Positions 1-8,622 are shown, numbered from the stretch's first letter. The stretch is DNA of 61,161 nucleotides from CAZEPJ01 sp964514105 (GCA_964514105.1 CAZEPJ010000020.1:1-61161), one strand, 5' to 3'. Translations and numbers: made by a program. Notes: generated by a model from the letters alone, not told the origin.

Positions 1-14
1 CAGGAATGGTGGAT

Positions 15-43
15 TTGACCAATCGCGAATCCCCGCCTATAAT
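15..43 (+). promoter_or_regulatory. Consensus sigma-70 promoter
   Basis: The -35 hexamer TTGACC at 15-20 is followed by a 17-base spacer and a perfect -10 TATAAT at 38-43. Transcription should start near 50 and run into the lytic transglycosylase gene through a leader of about 220 bases. It is the closest match to the housekeeping consensus that I found in the window. Confidence 0.75.
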
Positions 44-49
44 GGCAGG

Positions 50-250
50 CTGGAAAAGAGGCACGTGCGAGCCTCTGTCGGAGACAAGATGGGGCGGTCG
101 AGTGCCCGGCAACGGGTCTTGCGGTTCATCGACCGCGCTTTCACTCCTCAGTTCTCCAGGGCGAGTCAGAGGATCTGACGGGAGAGGCCGGCGAGAGCCG
201 AAAGCCGAGGGCCGAACCCGGGGGGAGATCCCTACCCCCTTGAGGATCGG
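50..250 (+). ncRNA. Structured leader or small RNA of unknown family
   Basis: The gene-free stretch behind the consensus promoter can form several good hairpins: a 6-bp stem 57-62/71-76; a 7-bp stem 95-101/129-135 enclosing CCCG-GCAA-CGGG (105-116, a GNRA tetraloop); and a 6-bp stem 165-170/174-179. A further G-rich/C-rich pairing lies around 220-240. No signature of 6S RNA, SRP RNA, RNase P, tmRNA, GEMM or cobalamin riboswitches was found. It may be an independent small RNA or a regulatory 5' leader of the downstream transglycosylase gene. In this GC-rich DNA some hairpins are expected by chance. Confidence 0.3.
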
Positions 251-270
251 CGGCGACGTGAGGTGCGGCT

Positions 271-978
271 ATGGGCGCCAAGGCGCGGTTGTTCTGGTTG
301 AGGCGGTTCGCCTCCCACGTATTTGTGGTGAGCTGCCTGGTGGTGACCTGTTGCGTGGGGGTGGGATTGGGTGCTGCGGCCGGCGTGCTCAAGCTTCAGG
401 ACGTCTTCTCGAGCGCCGCGTCGGTGCGGCCACCACCCTCCTCGCCATGGGGCAAGGACCTCAAGGTGGCGCGGAAGTCCTTTCCGGTCAACGGCTCGGG
501 CTCCGTGGAGCCCTGGGGGAGGGAGGAGATCCGCTGGTTCGTCGCCACGTACGTCAAGGACCTGGGCCCCGGACAGCGGATGGAATTGGTCCGGGCCATC
601 CACGAGGAGTGCCGCATCTTCGGATTGGCCCCCCAGCTGGTGTTCTCGGTGATGCTGGTGGAAAGCGAGGGCAGCCCGACGGCCGAATCACCCAAAGGGG
701 CGGTGGGGCTCATGCAGATCAACGCGGCCGTGGGGGAGATCATCTCCCAGCAGGTCTCACTCCCCTGGTCGGGCAAGGAAAGCCTCTTCCACCCCGTGAC
801 CAACGTCCGGCTGGGCATTCGCTACCTATTTCACATGATTCAGCGGTACAAGGACTTGGACCTGGGCCTGACGGCATACTATCTTGGCCCCGACAGGCTC
901 GACCGCATGCTCACTCGGGAGGAGGCGGTGCCCCAGTGGTACGCGAGCCGGGTGCTGGATCGATTCCGCGCCATGTGA
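271..978 (+). CDS. Membrane-anchored lytic transglycosylase (SLT domain)
   Basis: This 235-residue protein has an N-terminal hydrophobic segment (about residues 13-40) that would anchor it to, or export it through, the inner membrane. A soluble-lytic-transglycosylase domain follows from about residue 100. The family motif is clear: Glu131 in ESEG is the expected catalytic acid, followed by GAVGLMQI (143-150). Such enzymes cleave the MurNAc-GlcNAc bond of peptidoglycan with 1,6-anhydro product formation. The gene stands alone behind a strong promoter and long leader and ends one base before the stop codon of the convergent small gene. The AUG at 271 is preceded by a weak GAGG. Cell-wall turnover is a safe role; the precise process is unknown. 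Confidence 0.85.
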   Translation: MGAKARLFWLRRFASHVFVVSCLVVTCCVGVGLGAAAGVLKLQDVFSSAASVRPPPSSPWGKDLKVARKSFPVNGSGSVEPWGREEIRWFVATYVKDLGPGQRMELVRAIHEECRIFGLAPQLVFSVMLVESEGSPTAESPKGAVGLMQINAAVGEIISQQVSLPWSGKESLFHPVTNVRLGIRYLFHMIQRYKDLDLGLTAYYLGPDRLDRMLTREEAVPQWYASRVLDRFRAM

Positions 979-1218
979 TCACGATGTGCCCTGGCGGACC
1001 CGCCGGATCTTCTCCTCCATCTCGCGCTCCAGGCGCCCCAGCTCCCGGGGAAGGTTCTCATCCCCCTTGAGGAGGATGCGCGCCTCGGCCATCTTGGCCT
1101 CATAGGTGTTGCGGATCCGGCCGATCTCCCCCCGCTGCTCCTCGGTGAGGGCGGGCGGGTCCGTTGCCCCGCCGTACTTCTCCATGATCAGGTCCAAGGT
1201 GCTCTTGATCTCACCCAT
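979..1218 (-). CDS. Small charged coiled-coil protein of unknown function
   Basis: This 79-residue product is rich in Glu, Lys and Arg with heptad-like spacing after residue 24, so it is probably an alpha-helical or coiled-coil cytoplasmic protein. It has no cysteines, signal peptide or membrane segment. It lies 30 bases downstream of the methyltransferase gene on the same strand and is probably co-transcribed with it. Its stop codon directly abuts that of the convergent transglycosylase gene. I do not recognise a family. GC-rich third positions and a purine-rich stretch before the AUG support real coding. Confidence 0.6.
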   Translation of the reverse strand: MGEIKSTLDLIMEKYGGATDPPALTEEQRGEIGRIRNTYEAKMAEARILLKGDENLPRELGRLEREMEEKIRRVRQGTS

Positions 1219-1248
1219 CTGTGCCGTTGCCCCCTTTCCCCACCATCG

Positions 1249-2100
1249 TCAGTGGGATGCGTCTCCACGGTTTGCGGCGCGCCGATCATTGTACCGCCTG
1301 TGCGCCACGCTTTTCAATTTGTCACCGGCCGTCTTGGTCGCCACTCCCCAGATTTCGGGCTCCCGAATCCAATCGATGAGGCGTCCTCCGGACGGAAAAC
1401 GCCCGCCACTGGGATCCCAGCGGTCTCGATGGGCGCACCAGATTCGAACGGAGAAGTGCGGGCGCAAGGCCCTTCGCAGGCTCAGAGGGGAAAGTTCGTT
1501 GACGTGCATGGCGCGTTCGCAGGGGGTGCGGGGGTTTCGAGGCCCGGCCTTCCCACGAGGAAGGTCCCAGAGGAGTCTCTTGAACCGGTAGTAGGCCTGG
1601 TAGAACCACCGGTTGGGGAATGTGTGGAACACCGCCCGGCCCCCAGGCGCCAGGACGCGGTGGACCTCGGCCAGGGTCCCTCGGAGCTGGACCGGGGTCA
1701 GATGCTCCAGGATGTCCGACAGGATCACCCGATGGAAGCACCCGGGGTCGAAGGGCACACGTTCCCCGGCAGCCCTGCACAGGGCGACCCCATGGGTCGT
1801 CTTCACGGCGGCCCGGAGGGTCTGGCTGGAGAGGGCCAGGGCGTCGGGGGCCAGGTCAAGGCCCCAACACAGGGCGCCCCGCTCCCCGCAGTGCCGCACC
1901 AACTCCCCACGGCCGCAGCCCAGGTCCAGCACGCGCATGGATGGCCGGATATCCGCCAACTGAAGCACGATGGCCAGGCGGGGGTCCAGTTCCCCTCCGC
2001 GGCTGCGGCGGTAAACCTCGTGTCCCCCGCAGTGCCGCAGGAAGTATGACCCGTCGTACAGGGCGGGGTCCACGGGCTTTCCGTCTTCATGGCGAGGCAT
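1249..2100 (-). CDS. Class I SAM-dependent methyltransferase
   Basis: This 283-residue protein has a Rossmann methyltransferase core with motif I as VLDLGCGRG (about residues 57-65), an acidic motif II in GLDLAP, and a later SDILEHL / LAPGGRAVFHTFPN segment typical of UbiE/Tam-like enzymes acting on small molecules or lipids. The basic C-terminal 100 residues are less typical. I chose the AUG at 2100 because AAAGGAGG lies just upstream; the frame stays open for 15 more codons without a better start. Substrate cannot be assigned. It heads a probable two-gene unit with the small coiled-coil gene. Confidence 0.75.
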   Translation of the reverse strand: MPRHEDGKPVDPALYDGSYFLRHCGGHEVYRRSRGGELDPRLAIVLQLADIRPSMRVLDLGCGRGELVRHCGERGALCWGLDLAPDALALSSQTLRAAVKTTHGVALCRAAGERVPFDPGCFHRVILSDILEHLTPVQLRGTLAEVHRVLAPGGRAVFHTFPNRWFYQAYYRFKRLLWDLPRGKAGPRNPRTPCERAMHVNELSPLSLRRALRPHFSVRIWCAHRDRWDPSGGRFPSGGRLIDWIREPEIWGVATKTAGDKLKSVAHRRYNDRRAANRGDASH

Positions 2101-2126
2101 GGCCCCTCCTTTCCCAAGCCCCCGGA

Positions 2127-2156
2127 CTGATACCACGCCCCGCAACGCCCGGTCAA
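2127..2156 (-). promoter_or_regulatory. Sigma-70 promoter for the methyltransferase gene
   Basis: On the minus strand TTGACC (2151-2156) is followed after 18 bases by TATCAG (2127-2132). The start site would fall near 2120, about 20 bases before the chosen AUG at 2100, leaving room for the AAAGGAGG ribosome-binding site. Confidence 0.5.
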
Positions 2157-2264
2157 GGAGGGCCCGAAACCCGATTCCCGCGGGGTTGACGCCCCAGTCC
2201 CCACCGCAGTAAGGTGAAAGCCTCTTGAACCCCCACCCCTCTGACCGAGGAGAGAGGAGCCGCC

Positions 2265-4265
2265 ATGTTCGAGATGCTTTTTCGACCTGGGAGGATCCGA
2301 GACCTGGAGCTCAAGAACCGCGTCATCATGACCGCCATGCACCTCAATTACACCCCCGGTGGGAGGGTGACCGACCGCATCATCCGCTTCTACGCCGAAC
2401 GGGCCCGAAACGACGTGACCCTGGCCATCGTCGGAGGATGTGCCATCGACGAGTACAGCGGCGGGTCAGACTTCGTGGACCTGCGGCCCCATTGCGACAT
2501 GGAGGGGCTTCGACGGCTCACCGACGCCGTGCACCAGGCCGGGGGCCTTCTGTGCGCCCAGCTTTACCACGCCGGGGCGTACGCCCACTCGGTCTTCCTG
2601 GGCGGCAGACAAGCCATCTCTCCCTCGGGGGTCTTTTCCCGCTTCACCAAGGAGACCCCCCGGGCCATGTCCCTGGGGGAGATCGCGCAGGTCATCGACA
2701 ACTTCGCCCAAGCCGCCGTGCGGGCCAAGGAGGTGGGCTTCGACTCGGTGGAGATCCTGGCCAGCGCGGGCTATCTCATCAGCCAGTTTCTTTCCCCGCT
2801 GACCAACCGGCGGGACGACGAGTACGGGGGGCCGTTGGAGAACCGCATGCGATTCGGCATGGATGTGACCCGGGCCGTTCGGCAGGCTGTCGGCCCCGAC
2901 TATCCCATCTTGGCCCGCGTGGCCGGGAACGACTTCGTACCGGGGAGCCACACCAACGAGGAGGCCAGGCTCTTCGGAAAGGCGCTGGAGCAGGCCGGGG
3001 TGGACTGCCTCAATGTCACGGGCGGATGGCACGAGACCCGGGTCCCCCAGCTCCTCATGAGTCTACCCCCCGGTGCCTTCACATACCTGGCCCACGGCAT
3101 CAAGACGGCCGTGGGCATCCCGGTGATGGGCTGCAATCGGATCAACGATCCCCGGGTGGGAGAGGAGATCCTCCGGGAGGGGCGGGTGGACTTCGTGGGC
3201 ATGGCCCGCGGCCTCCTGGCGGACCCTGAACTCTTGGTCAAGGCACGCGAGGGGCGCGTGGACGAGATCGTTCATTGCATCGGGTGCGCCCAGGCCTGCT
3301 TCGACCATGTGTTCATGATGCGTCCGGTGAGCTGTCTGATGAACCCGCGGTGCGGGAGAGAGTTCGAGGTCCAGGAGGCCCCGGCCGTGCGGCCCAAGCG
3401 GGTGTGGGTCGTCGGTGGGGGGCCCGGCGGCATGATGGCTGCGGCTACGGCGGCCCGACGCGGGCATCGAGTGACCCTCTGGGAGGGCGAGACCCGGCTG
3501 GGCGGGCAGCTCCGGCTGGCCGGGGTGCCCGCCCTCAGGCGGGATTTCGTGCAGGCGGCCCAGGATCTGGAGAATCAGGTTCACCGAAGCGGGGTCCAGG
3601 TGAGGCTGGGAAAGACCCTGAAGCGCGGCGATGTGCGCCGAGGCAAACCCGAGGCCGTGGTGGTGGCCACGGGGGCCCGGCCCGTGGTGCCGGACATCCC
3701 CGGGGCGCATGGGCCCCACGTGGTCACGGCCTGGGACCTGCTGGCTGGGCACGCGGCCGTGGGCCGTGAGGTCGTCATCATCGGCGGCGGGGCGGTGGGG
3801 TGCGAGACCGCCCTCCATCTGTGCGAGACGGCGACCCTCAGCGGCGACGCCCTGCGATTCCTGGCCTTCAACCGGGCGGAGAGCTGGGAGGTCCTGGAGC
3901 GTCTCATCACCCGGGGGGCCCGCAAGGTGGTCATCGTGGAGATGCTCAAGCGAATCGGGCAGGACATCGGCCTTTCGACCCGGTGGTCCATCCTTCAGGA
4001 CATCCACCGGTACGGCGTCCGGGTGGTCACCGAGGCCAAGGCCGTGGAGATCCTTTCCGACGCCCTCCTGGTGGAGAAGGGCGGGAATCTGGATCGCATC
4101 CCGTGCGACTCGGTGGTCCTGGCCATGGGGTCCCGTCCGGTCCAGGGACTGGCCGAGGATCTGGCCGGAATCGTGCCCGAGATCCATGTGGTGGGTGATG
4201 CCAAGGGTCCCCGCAAGGCCCTGGACGCCATCTGGGAGGGATACGAAGTGGGCCGCACCCTGTAG
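2265..4265 (+). CDS. Old-yellow-enzyme / 2,4-dienoyl-CoA-reductase-like Fe-S flavoprotein
   Basis: This 666-residue protein matches the FadH/trimethylamine-dehydrogenase architecture. An N-terminal FMN TIM barrel (about 1-330) is followed by a cysteine cluster CIGCAQAC...C near residues 338-357 for a [4Fe-4S] centre. Next come two Rossmann folds, one with VVGGGPGGM (about 383) and one with VIIGGGAVGCE (about 506), for FAD and NAD(P)H. Known relatives reduce enoyl or dienoyl-CoA esters and enones, or oxidise methylamines. A strong GAGGAGAGAGGAG site precedes the AUG. The gene is monocistronic or leads into the downstream zinc-ribbon and methyltransferase genes after 71 bases. The substrate is unknown; the acyl-CoA enzymes elsewhere in the window make a CoA ester plausible. 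Confidence 0.85.
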   Translation: MFEMLFRPGRIRDLELKNRVIMTAMHLNYTPGGRVTDRIIRFYAERARNDVTLAIVGGCAIDEYSGGSDFVDLRPHCDMEGLRRLTDAVHQAGGLLCAQLYHAGAYAHSVFLGGRQAISPSGVFSRFTKETPRAMSLGEIAQVIDNFAQAAVRAKEVGFDSVEILASAGYLISQFLSPLTNRRDDEYGGPLENRMRFGMDVTRAVRQAVGPDYPILARVAGNDFVPGSHTNEEARLFGKALEQAGVDCLNVTGGWHETRVPQLLMSLPPGAFTYLAHGIKTAVGIPVMGCNRINDPRVGEEILREGRVDFVGMARGLLADPELLVKAREGRVDEIVHCIGCAQACFDHVFMMRPVSCLMNPRCGREFEVQEAPAVRPKRVWVVGGGPGGMMAAATAARRGHRVTLWEGETRLGGQLRLAGVPALRRDFVQAAQDLENQVHRSGVQVRLGKTLKRGDVRRGKPEAVVVATGARPVVPDIPGAHGPHVVTAWDLLAGHAAVGREVVIIGGGAVGCETALHLCETATLSGDALRFLAFNRAESWEVLERLITRGARKVVIVEMLKRIGQDIGLSTRWSILQDIHRYGVRVVTEAKAVEILSDALLVEKGGNLDRIPCDSVVLAMGSRPVQGLAEDLAGIVPEIHVVGDAKGPRKALDAIWEGYEVGRTL

Positions 4266-4336
4266 AAGCCGACTCGTTCCCAGCAACGGCGGCATGGGGC
4301 GCGTGGCGCGCAGGGAGATCCGGGGGAGACGGGCAG

Positions 4337-4528
4337 GTGAAGTGCCGGGAGCACGACTGGCGGTACGGGGACGGGCGGTGGGTCTGCGGGAGGTGCGGGG
4401 AGTGGGCCGCGGCCATGGACCCCGCAGTGGACCCTTGTCCGCGATGCGGCGCCATTGCCGATCCCAAGCTCATCTATTGCGACTTGTGCCTGGAGCGGCT
4501 GTACCGCTTGGGTATCGACGACGGCTGA
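4337..4528 (+). CDS. Small zinc-ribbon protein
   Basis: This 63-residue protein has three CxxC pairs (Cys17/20, Cys34/37, Cys48/51), enough for one or two treble-clef or rubredoxin-type metal sites. It starts at a GUG preceded by GGGGGAGACGGGCAG. It lies between the flavoprotein and the UroD/MtaA-like gene on the same strand and may be co-transcribed with them. No family is recognised. A zinc-ribbon accessory protein is the best description; metal delivery to the neighbouring zinc methyltransferase is only a guess. Confidence 0.55.
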   Translation: MKCREHDWRYGDGRWVCGRCGEWAAAMDPAVDPCPRCGAIADPKLIYCDLCLERLYRLGIDDG

Positions 4529-4613
4529 CCGGGGGGCGGCAGGAAGGGCCCGCCCGCAGGAGGTGGACCAGGGGGTCCGAGAGAGGCTCCATGGGGCTGC
4601 GAGGAGGTGGCAG

Positions 4614-5687
4614 ATGGAGGCGTTGACTGGCAAGCAGTACATGGTTTCGGCTCTCAAGAGGCGGGATGCGGACCGGGTGCCCACCACCGTGCTCGTCGGC
4701 CCGTACTGCGCCCGGGTCGCGGGCCACACGGTTCGAGAGATCCTGACGAATCCTCAAAAGAGCGTGGAAGCCCATCTGGCCTTCTACGAGCGGTTCCGGC
4801 CGGACAGCGTCATCGTGTACAACGACATGTTCTTCGAGGCCGAGGCCATCGGGTGCCCCCTGGAGTTTCCCGAGGACGGCATCTCCCACCCCCGGGAGGT
4901 CTTGCTCCGGGACAAGGGCCGGCTGGGAGGATTGAGTGTCCCGGATCCCCGCCGCGACGGGCGAATTCCCCAATTCCTGGAGGTATGCCAGCGGGTCTGT
5001 TCGGCGATCAAGGCCGAGGCGTCCATGGGGCTGGGGCACTCGGGCCCGTGGAACATCGCCGTGCACCTGCGGGGCGCCGAGGACTTGCTCATGGACACCA
5101 TGGACGATCCCGCATTCGTTCATGAGCTCATGCGGTTCACCACGGAGGTGGTGAAGGCCATGGGGGAGGCCCTCATCGAGGCGGGCTTCGCCCCCTCCCT
5201 GGGCGAGGCCGCGGCCTCGTGCAGTCTCATTTCCCCTGCGATCTATCGGAGCTTCATCAAGCCCTATCACGCGGAGCTGTGCAGCCACTTCAGGTCCAGG
5301 CGGGCCCCCATGTCCCTGCACATCTGCGGCCACATCGACCCCATCATGGAGGACGTCTTGGAGACGGGGATCGCCTTCATGAGCCTGGACGCCCCGTCCT
5401 CGCTGGCCAGGATGAAGGCCCTTGGGGGGGACCGGGTGGTCCTCATGGGCAACGTACCAACCGGGCTCTTCGCAGACGGAACACGGGAAGAGATGGAGGC
5501 CGCCGTGAGGACGTGCATCGAGACGGCAGCCCCGGGGGGCGGCTATATCCTTGCCTCAGGGTGCGAGATCCCCCTCAACTCCACCGAGGAGCGCATCGCG
5601 CATTTCTTCCGGTACGGGCACGAATGCGGCAGGAGGTTCATCTCCGGTTCGCGGAAGGGCGTGCCGGGTCCCGTTCTCGCCCAGTAG
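4614..5687 (+). CDS. UroD/MtaA-family methyltransferase
   Basis: This 357-residue protein belongs to the uroporphyrinogen-decarboxylase fold family and is closer to corrinoid-dependent methyltransferases (MtaA, MtbA, CmuA) than to HemE. The zinc motif H-x-C-x(n)-C is present as His236, Cys238 and Cys317, which in those enzymes activates a thiol acceptor. The AUG at 4614 follows GAGGAGG. No corrinoid protein or MtaB/MtgB-like partner is adjacent, so donor and acceptor are unknown. Bacterial members often act in methoxy-compound or methylamine demethylation. I infer methyl transfer rather than haem synthesis from the Cys/His motif. Confidence 0.75.
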   Translation: MEALTGKQYMVSALKRRDADRVPTTVLVGPYCARVAGHTVREILTNPQKSVEAHLAFYERFRPDSVIVYNDMFFEAEAIGCPLEFPEDGISHPREVLLRDKGRLGGLSVPDPRRDGRIPQFLEVCQRVCSAIKAEASMGLGHSGPWNIAVHLRGAEDLLMDTMDDPAFVHELMRFTTEVVKAMGEALIEAGFAPSLGEAAASCSLISPAIYRSFIKPYHAELCSHFRSRRAPMSLHICGHIDPIMEDVLETGIAFMSLDAPSSLARMKALGGDRVVLMGNVPTGLFADGTREEMEAAVRTCIETAAPGGGYILASGCEIPLNSTEERIAHFFRYGHECGRRFISGSRKGVPGPVLAQ

Positions 5688-5711
5688 GCGAGGCGGCGCA
5701 AGGGGGGGGCC

Positions 5712-6992
5712 ATGGGGCAGGGGCCGGATGCGGGACTGGGGGACGTCACCGAGGCCGTCCTTTCCAACGGCATCAAGGTCCTGGTGCGCAGGCGGTCCAA
5801 GTCCCCGCTGGCCACGTTCCAGATCTGGTACCGGGTGGGGTCACGCAACGAGCAGGTGGGGCGAACGGGCCTCTCTCACCTCCTGGAGCACATGATGTTC
5901 AAGGGGACTTCCCGGGTGGGGCCCGAGGAGTTCTCCCGCATCATCCAGCGGGAGGGGGGCCAGACCAACGCCTTCACGACCAAGGACGTCACCGCGTACT
6001 ACGCGGTGCTGGCCGCGGAGAGGATCCCGCTGGTCCTGGAGCTGGAGCGGGATCGCATGCTGAACCTGCGCCTCCGGGCTCGGGAGTTTGCTCCCGAGCG
6101 GGCGGTGGTCATGGAGGAGCGGTGCCTCCGGACCGAGACACAGCCGGAGGCAGGTCTGCTGGAAGAGGTGGAGGCCCTGGCGTACCAGGCCCATCCCTAT
6201 CGCTGGCCCATCGTAGGCTGGATGGAGGACCTGCGGACCATGGAGCTCCGCCACGTGCGCCGCTACTGGAAGGAGAACTACGTACCTGCCCACATGCTCA
6301 TGGTGATGATCGGAGACCTCCACCCCGAAAAGATGCTGGATCTCCTGGCCCGACACTTCGAGGACATCCGAGCGTGCCCGTCCCGCCAGGCCGTTCCCAA
6401 CGAGGAGCCCGTGCAGGGGGGGGAGCGGCGGGTGACGGTGGCCGGAGAGGCCCGCGTTCCCTTTCTGGCCATGGCCTTTCACGTTCCCAGGCTGGGGCAC
6501 GAGGACGCCATGGCGTTGGAGCTTCTGGCGTCGCTCCTGGCCCACGGGCGAAGCGCCCGCCTTCACCGGCGATTGGTCCGAGAGGATCGCTTCACCCTGG
6601 ATGTGGACGCAAACTACCCCCTGCTGTCGCTGGACCCTGGTCTGTTCACCATCACGGCCCGGATCCTGCCCGGGCGTTCCCTGGCGGCCGTGGAGCGGGC
6701 CATCGACGAGGAACTGGGCCGGGTTGCCCAAGGGGATGTGGACGAGGAGGCCCTGGCCCGAGCCAAGACCAAGCTGGAGGCCTCTGTGGTCTTCGGTCTG
6801 GACGCCCTTCTCCAGCAGGCCATCCTCCTGGCCCGGTACGAGCTGTGCGGGGGGTGGCGGGGGCTCTCCCGATATGTTCCCGGGATTCGTGGCGCGACCC
6901 GCGATGACCTGCGGCGGGTGGCGCAGCGCTATTTTTGCCCGGAGAACCGGACCGTGGGATGGTTGGTGCCCAGGGAGGAGAGCGGACCATGA
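5712..6992 (+). CDS. M16 zinc peptidase (active subunit)
   Basis: This 426-residue protein is a pitrilysin/mitochondrial-processing-peptidase-type protease. The inverted zinc motif HxxEH is intact as His56-Leu-Leu-Glu59-His60, with the third ligand probably Glu135 or Glu136 in VVMEE. There is no signal peptide. It overlaps the next gene by 4 bases (AUGA), and that gene encodes a second M16 domain without the zinc motif, so the pair should form the usual alpha/beta heterodimer that encloses and cleaves short peptides. A GGGGGGGGCC purine run precedes the AUG. Confidence 0.88.
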   Translation: MGQGPDAGLGDVTEAVLSNGIKVLVRRRSKSPLATFQIWYRVGSRNEQVGRTGLSHLLEHMMFKGTSRVGPEEFSRIIQREGGQTNAFTTKDVTAYYAVLAAERIPLVLELERDRMLNLRLRAREFAPERAVVMEERCLRTETQPEAGLLEEVEALAYQAHPYRWPIVGWMEDLRTMELRHVRRYWKENYVPAHMLMVMIGDLHPEKMLDLLARHFEDIRACPSRQAVPNEEPVQGGERRVTVAGEARVPFLAMAFHVPRLGHEDAMALELLASLLAHGRSARLHRRLVREDRFTLDVDANYPLLSLDPGLFTITARILPGRSLAAVERAIDEELGRVAQGDVDEEALARAKTKLEASVVFGLDALLQQAILLARYELCGGWRGLSRYVPGIRGATRDDLRRVAQRYFCPENRTVGWLVPREESGP

Positions 6993-8326
6993 GGCGGGAG
7001 AGGCCCCCGGCACCGGAACGCCGTCCCACGGGGATCGCCCGCGGGGTGGAAGTCGACCGCCGGACGTCCCGGGGTTGGGTCGGCTTGTACTGCCCCGATC
7101 GGGAAGTCCCCATGGTGGCCCTGAGGCTCTTGGTGCGCGCCGGCTCGTGGGACGACCCGCCGCAGCTAGAAGGGCTGGCCAACCTGACGGCCCAGCTTCT
7201 CCCGGAGGGGACCCGCCAACGTCAGGCCCGGGAGATCCACGAGACCGTGGACGCCATGGGGGGGGTCCTGTTCGTCGACTGCGCCCGGGACTACACGGTG
7301 CTGGGGCTCCACGTCCTCAGCCGACATGCGGAGCAGGGCATGGCGCTCCTGGTGGAGTTGCTGCGCGAGCCGAGCTTCGCGCCCGAGGAACTGGAGAAGA
7401 AACGGGATCGGATCAAGGGGGAGATCGCCTCCCAGGAGGATCGGCCCGGGGGAAAGGCCCAGCGGCTCTTCGGCGAGGCCGTATTCGGAGGACGGCCGGG
7501 ATATGGCCATGAGACCAGGGGGTTTCCCGAAGCGCTGGATCGCATGGACCGGGAGGTCGTGGCGGCCCATTACAGCGGGGTCCTTGCGGGACGACAGGCC
7601 ATCGTGGTGGCCGTGGGCGACCTGGACGCCTCGGACTGCGCCCGGCGCTTATCCGACCTCCTAAGCGGTTGGAGGGCGGGCCCCGACCCATCGACGCCTG
7701 CCGCGCCGGGGGCTGGTTCTGGAGGATCGCGGCGGCGAATCGTCCATCACCCGGCCCCACAGGCCACGGTGATCATGGGCCAGAGGAGCGTCCCCAGGGA
7801 CCACCCCGACGTCTACGGCCTGCAGGTGATGAACTACATCCTGGGCGGGGGGGGGTTCGACTCCCGGCTCATGGAGGAGATTCGAAGCAAGCGCGGGCTA
7901 GCCTATTCGGTGCACAGCCAGCTCGAGCCGTGGCTGCATGGGGGACTGTACCGAGTGGCCTTCCAGACCAAGAACGCCTCGGTGAGAGAGGCCACCAGGA
8001 TCGCCCTGGACGTGGCGGCGGGCATGAGGCATTCCTTGGTGAGCGAGGCCGAGCTGGAGGGGGCCAAGCGGTGCCTTGTGGGGAGTTTTCCCATGCGGCT
8101 GGACTCCAACTCGGGCATCGCCGCCTCCCTGGCCATGTGGGAATGCTACGGCCTGGGCGTGGACTATCCCGAGCAGTTCGCCCAGGCCGTGGCCCGGGTC
8201 GACCGCCGGGAGGTCATGCGGGTTGCCCGGGAGCATCTTCGGCCCGAGGCGTGGACCCAAGTCGCTGTGGGAGACGCGCGGGAGATGGCCTGGGACACCG
8301 AGGATGAGGGAGATGGTTCGGGCTGA
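6989..8326 (+). CDS. M16 peptidase-like partner lacking the zinc site
   Basis: This 445-residue M16-family protein has no HxxEH; the equivalent stretch reads LANLTAQLLPEG. It keeps the C-terminal half signature SRLMEEIRSKRGLAYSV, whose Arg and Tyr bind substrate carbonyls in the active complex. This is the pattern of the non-catalytic subunit of a two-subunit M16 protease. I chose the AUG at 6989 because it overlaps the preceding stop (AUGA) and follows GGAGGAGAG. Translation is presumably coupled to the active subunit. Confidence 0.85.
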   Translation: MRRERPPAPERRPTGIARGVEVDRRTSRGWVGLYCPDREVPMVALRLLVRAGSWDDPPQLEGLANLTAQLLPEGTRQRQAREIHETVDAMGGVLFVDCARDYTVLGLHVLSRHAEQGMALLVELLREPSFAPEELEKKRDRIKGEIASQEDRPGGKAQRLFGEAVFGGRPGYGHETRGFPEALDRMDREVVAAHYSGVLAGRQAIVVAVGDLDASDCARRLSDLLSGWRAGPDPSTPAAPGAGSGGSRRRIVHHPAPQATVIMGQRSVPRDHPDVYGLQVMNYILGGGGFDSRLMEEIRSKRGLAYSVHSQLEPWLHGGLYRVAFQTKNASVREATRIALDVAAGMRHSLVSEAELEGAKRCLVGSFPMRLDSNSGIAASLAMWECYGLGVDYPEQFAQAVARVDRREVMRVAREHLRPEAWTQVAVGDAREMAWDTEDEGDGSG

Positions 8327-8336
8327 CTCTGTCAGC
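8322..8336 (+). repeat. Hairpin across the stop codon of the M16 partner gene
   Basis: GCTGAC-TCT-GTCAGC is a perfect 6-bp stem with a 3-base loop, and the TGA stop (8324-8326) lies in its left arm. No T-run follows. It may mark the 3' end of the M16 unit as a weak or Rho-assisted terminator. Confidence 0.35.
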
Positions 8337-8526
8337 GCCGCGGGCGCCCAGCCTCGGGGGAGACCGGAGGGTGCGATGCCGGGGGCGAGTCGTCGGACGC
8401 CGCCCCCGGACGCCAAGGCCAGATCTCGCACTGATCTCGATCCCGCAGACCCGGGCAGCGCGGGCAGTTGCTTCCTCTCGAACAGGGTCGAAAGGGATCC
8501 ACTTTCCCTGTGTCTCGATCTCCCAC
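8332..8526 (-). CDS. Possible small cysteine-containing protein
   Basis: This weakly supported 64-residue frame starts at a GUG preceded by AAAGGGGTGGCC. Its four cysteines are spaced CSRGSNCPRC then QCEIW, which could bind a metal. The last 25 residues are Pro/Ser-rich and unremarkable. A TATACT hexamer about 35 bases upstream could be a -10 element, but no good -35 accompanies it. The frame occupies the 296-base gap between the M16 partner gene and the HTH/zinc-ribbon gene. It may be a chance frame in GC-rich DNA. Confidence 0.25.
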   Translation of the reverse strand: MGDRDTGKVDPFRPCSRGSNCPRCPGLRDRDQCEIWPWRPGAASDDSPPASHPPVSPEAGRPRR

Positions 8527-8622
8527 GGCCACCCCTTTTGTCCTTCTCCATATCAGTATAACCCGAGACAATCACCGGGGAAAAAACTCGGAGGCCCGCC
8601 CCCCCCCCGGGGAGGTGCGATG

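Noticed and set aside
164..182. Resemblance of GAGTCAGAGGATCTGAC to the B12 box of cobalamin riboswitches
   Set aside because: Only the GAGTCAG part fits; the other conserved cobalamin-riboswitch segments are absent from the leader, and the gene is not a B12 function.
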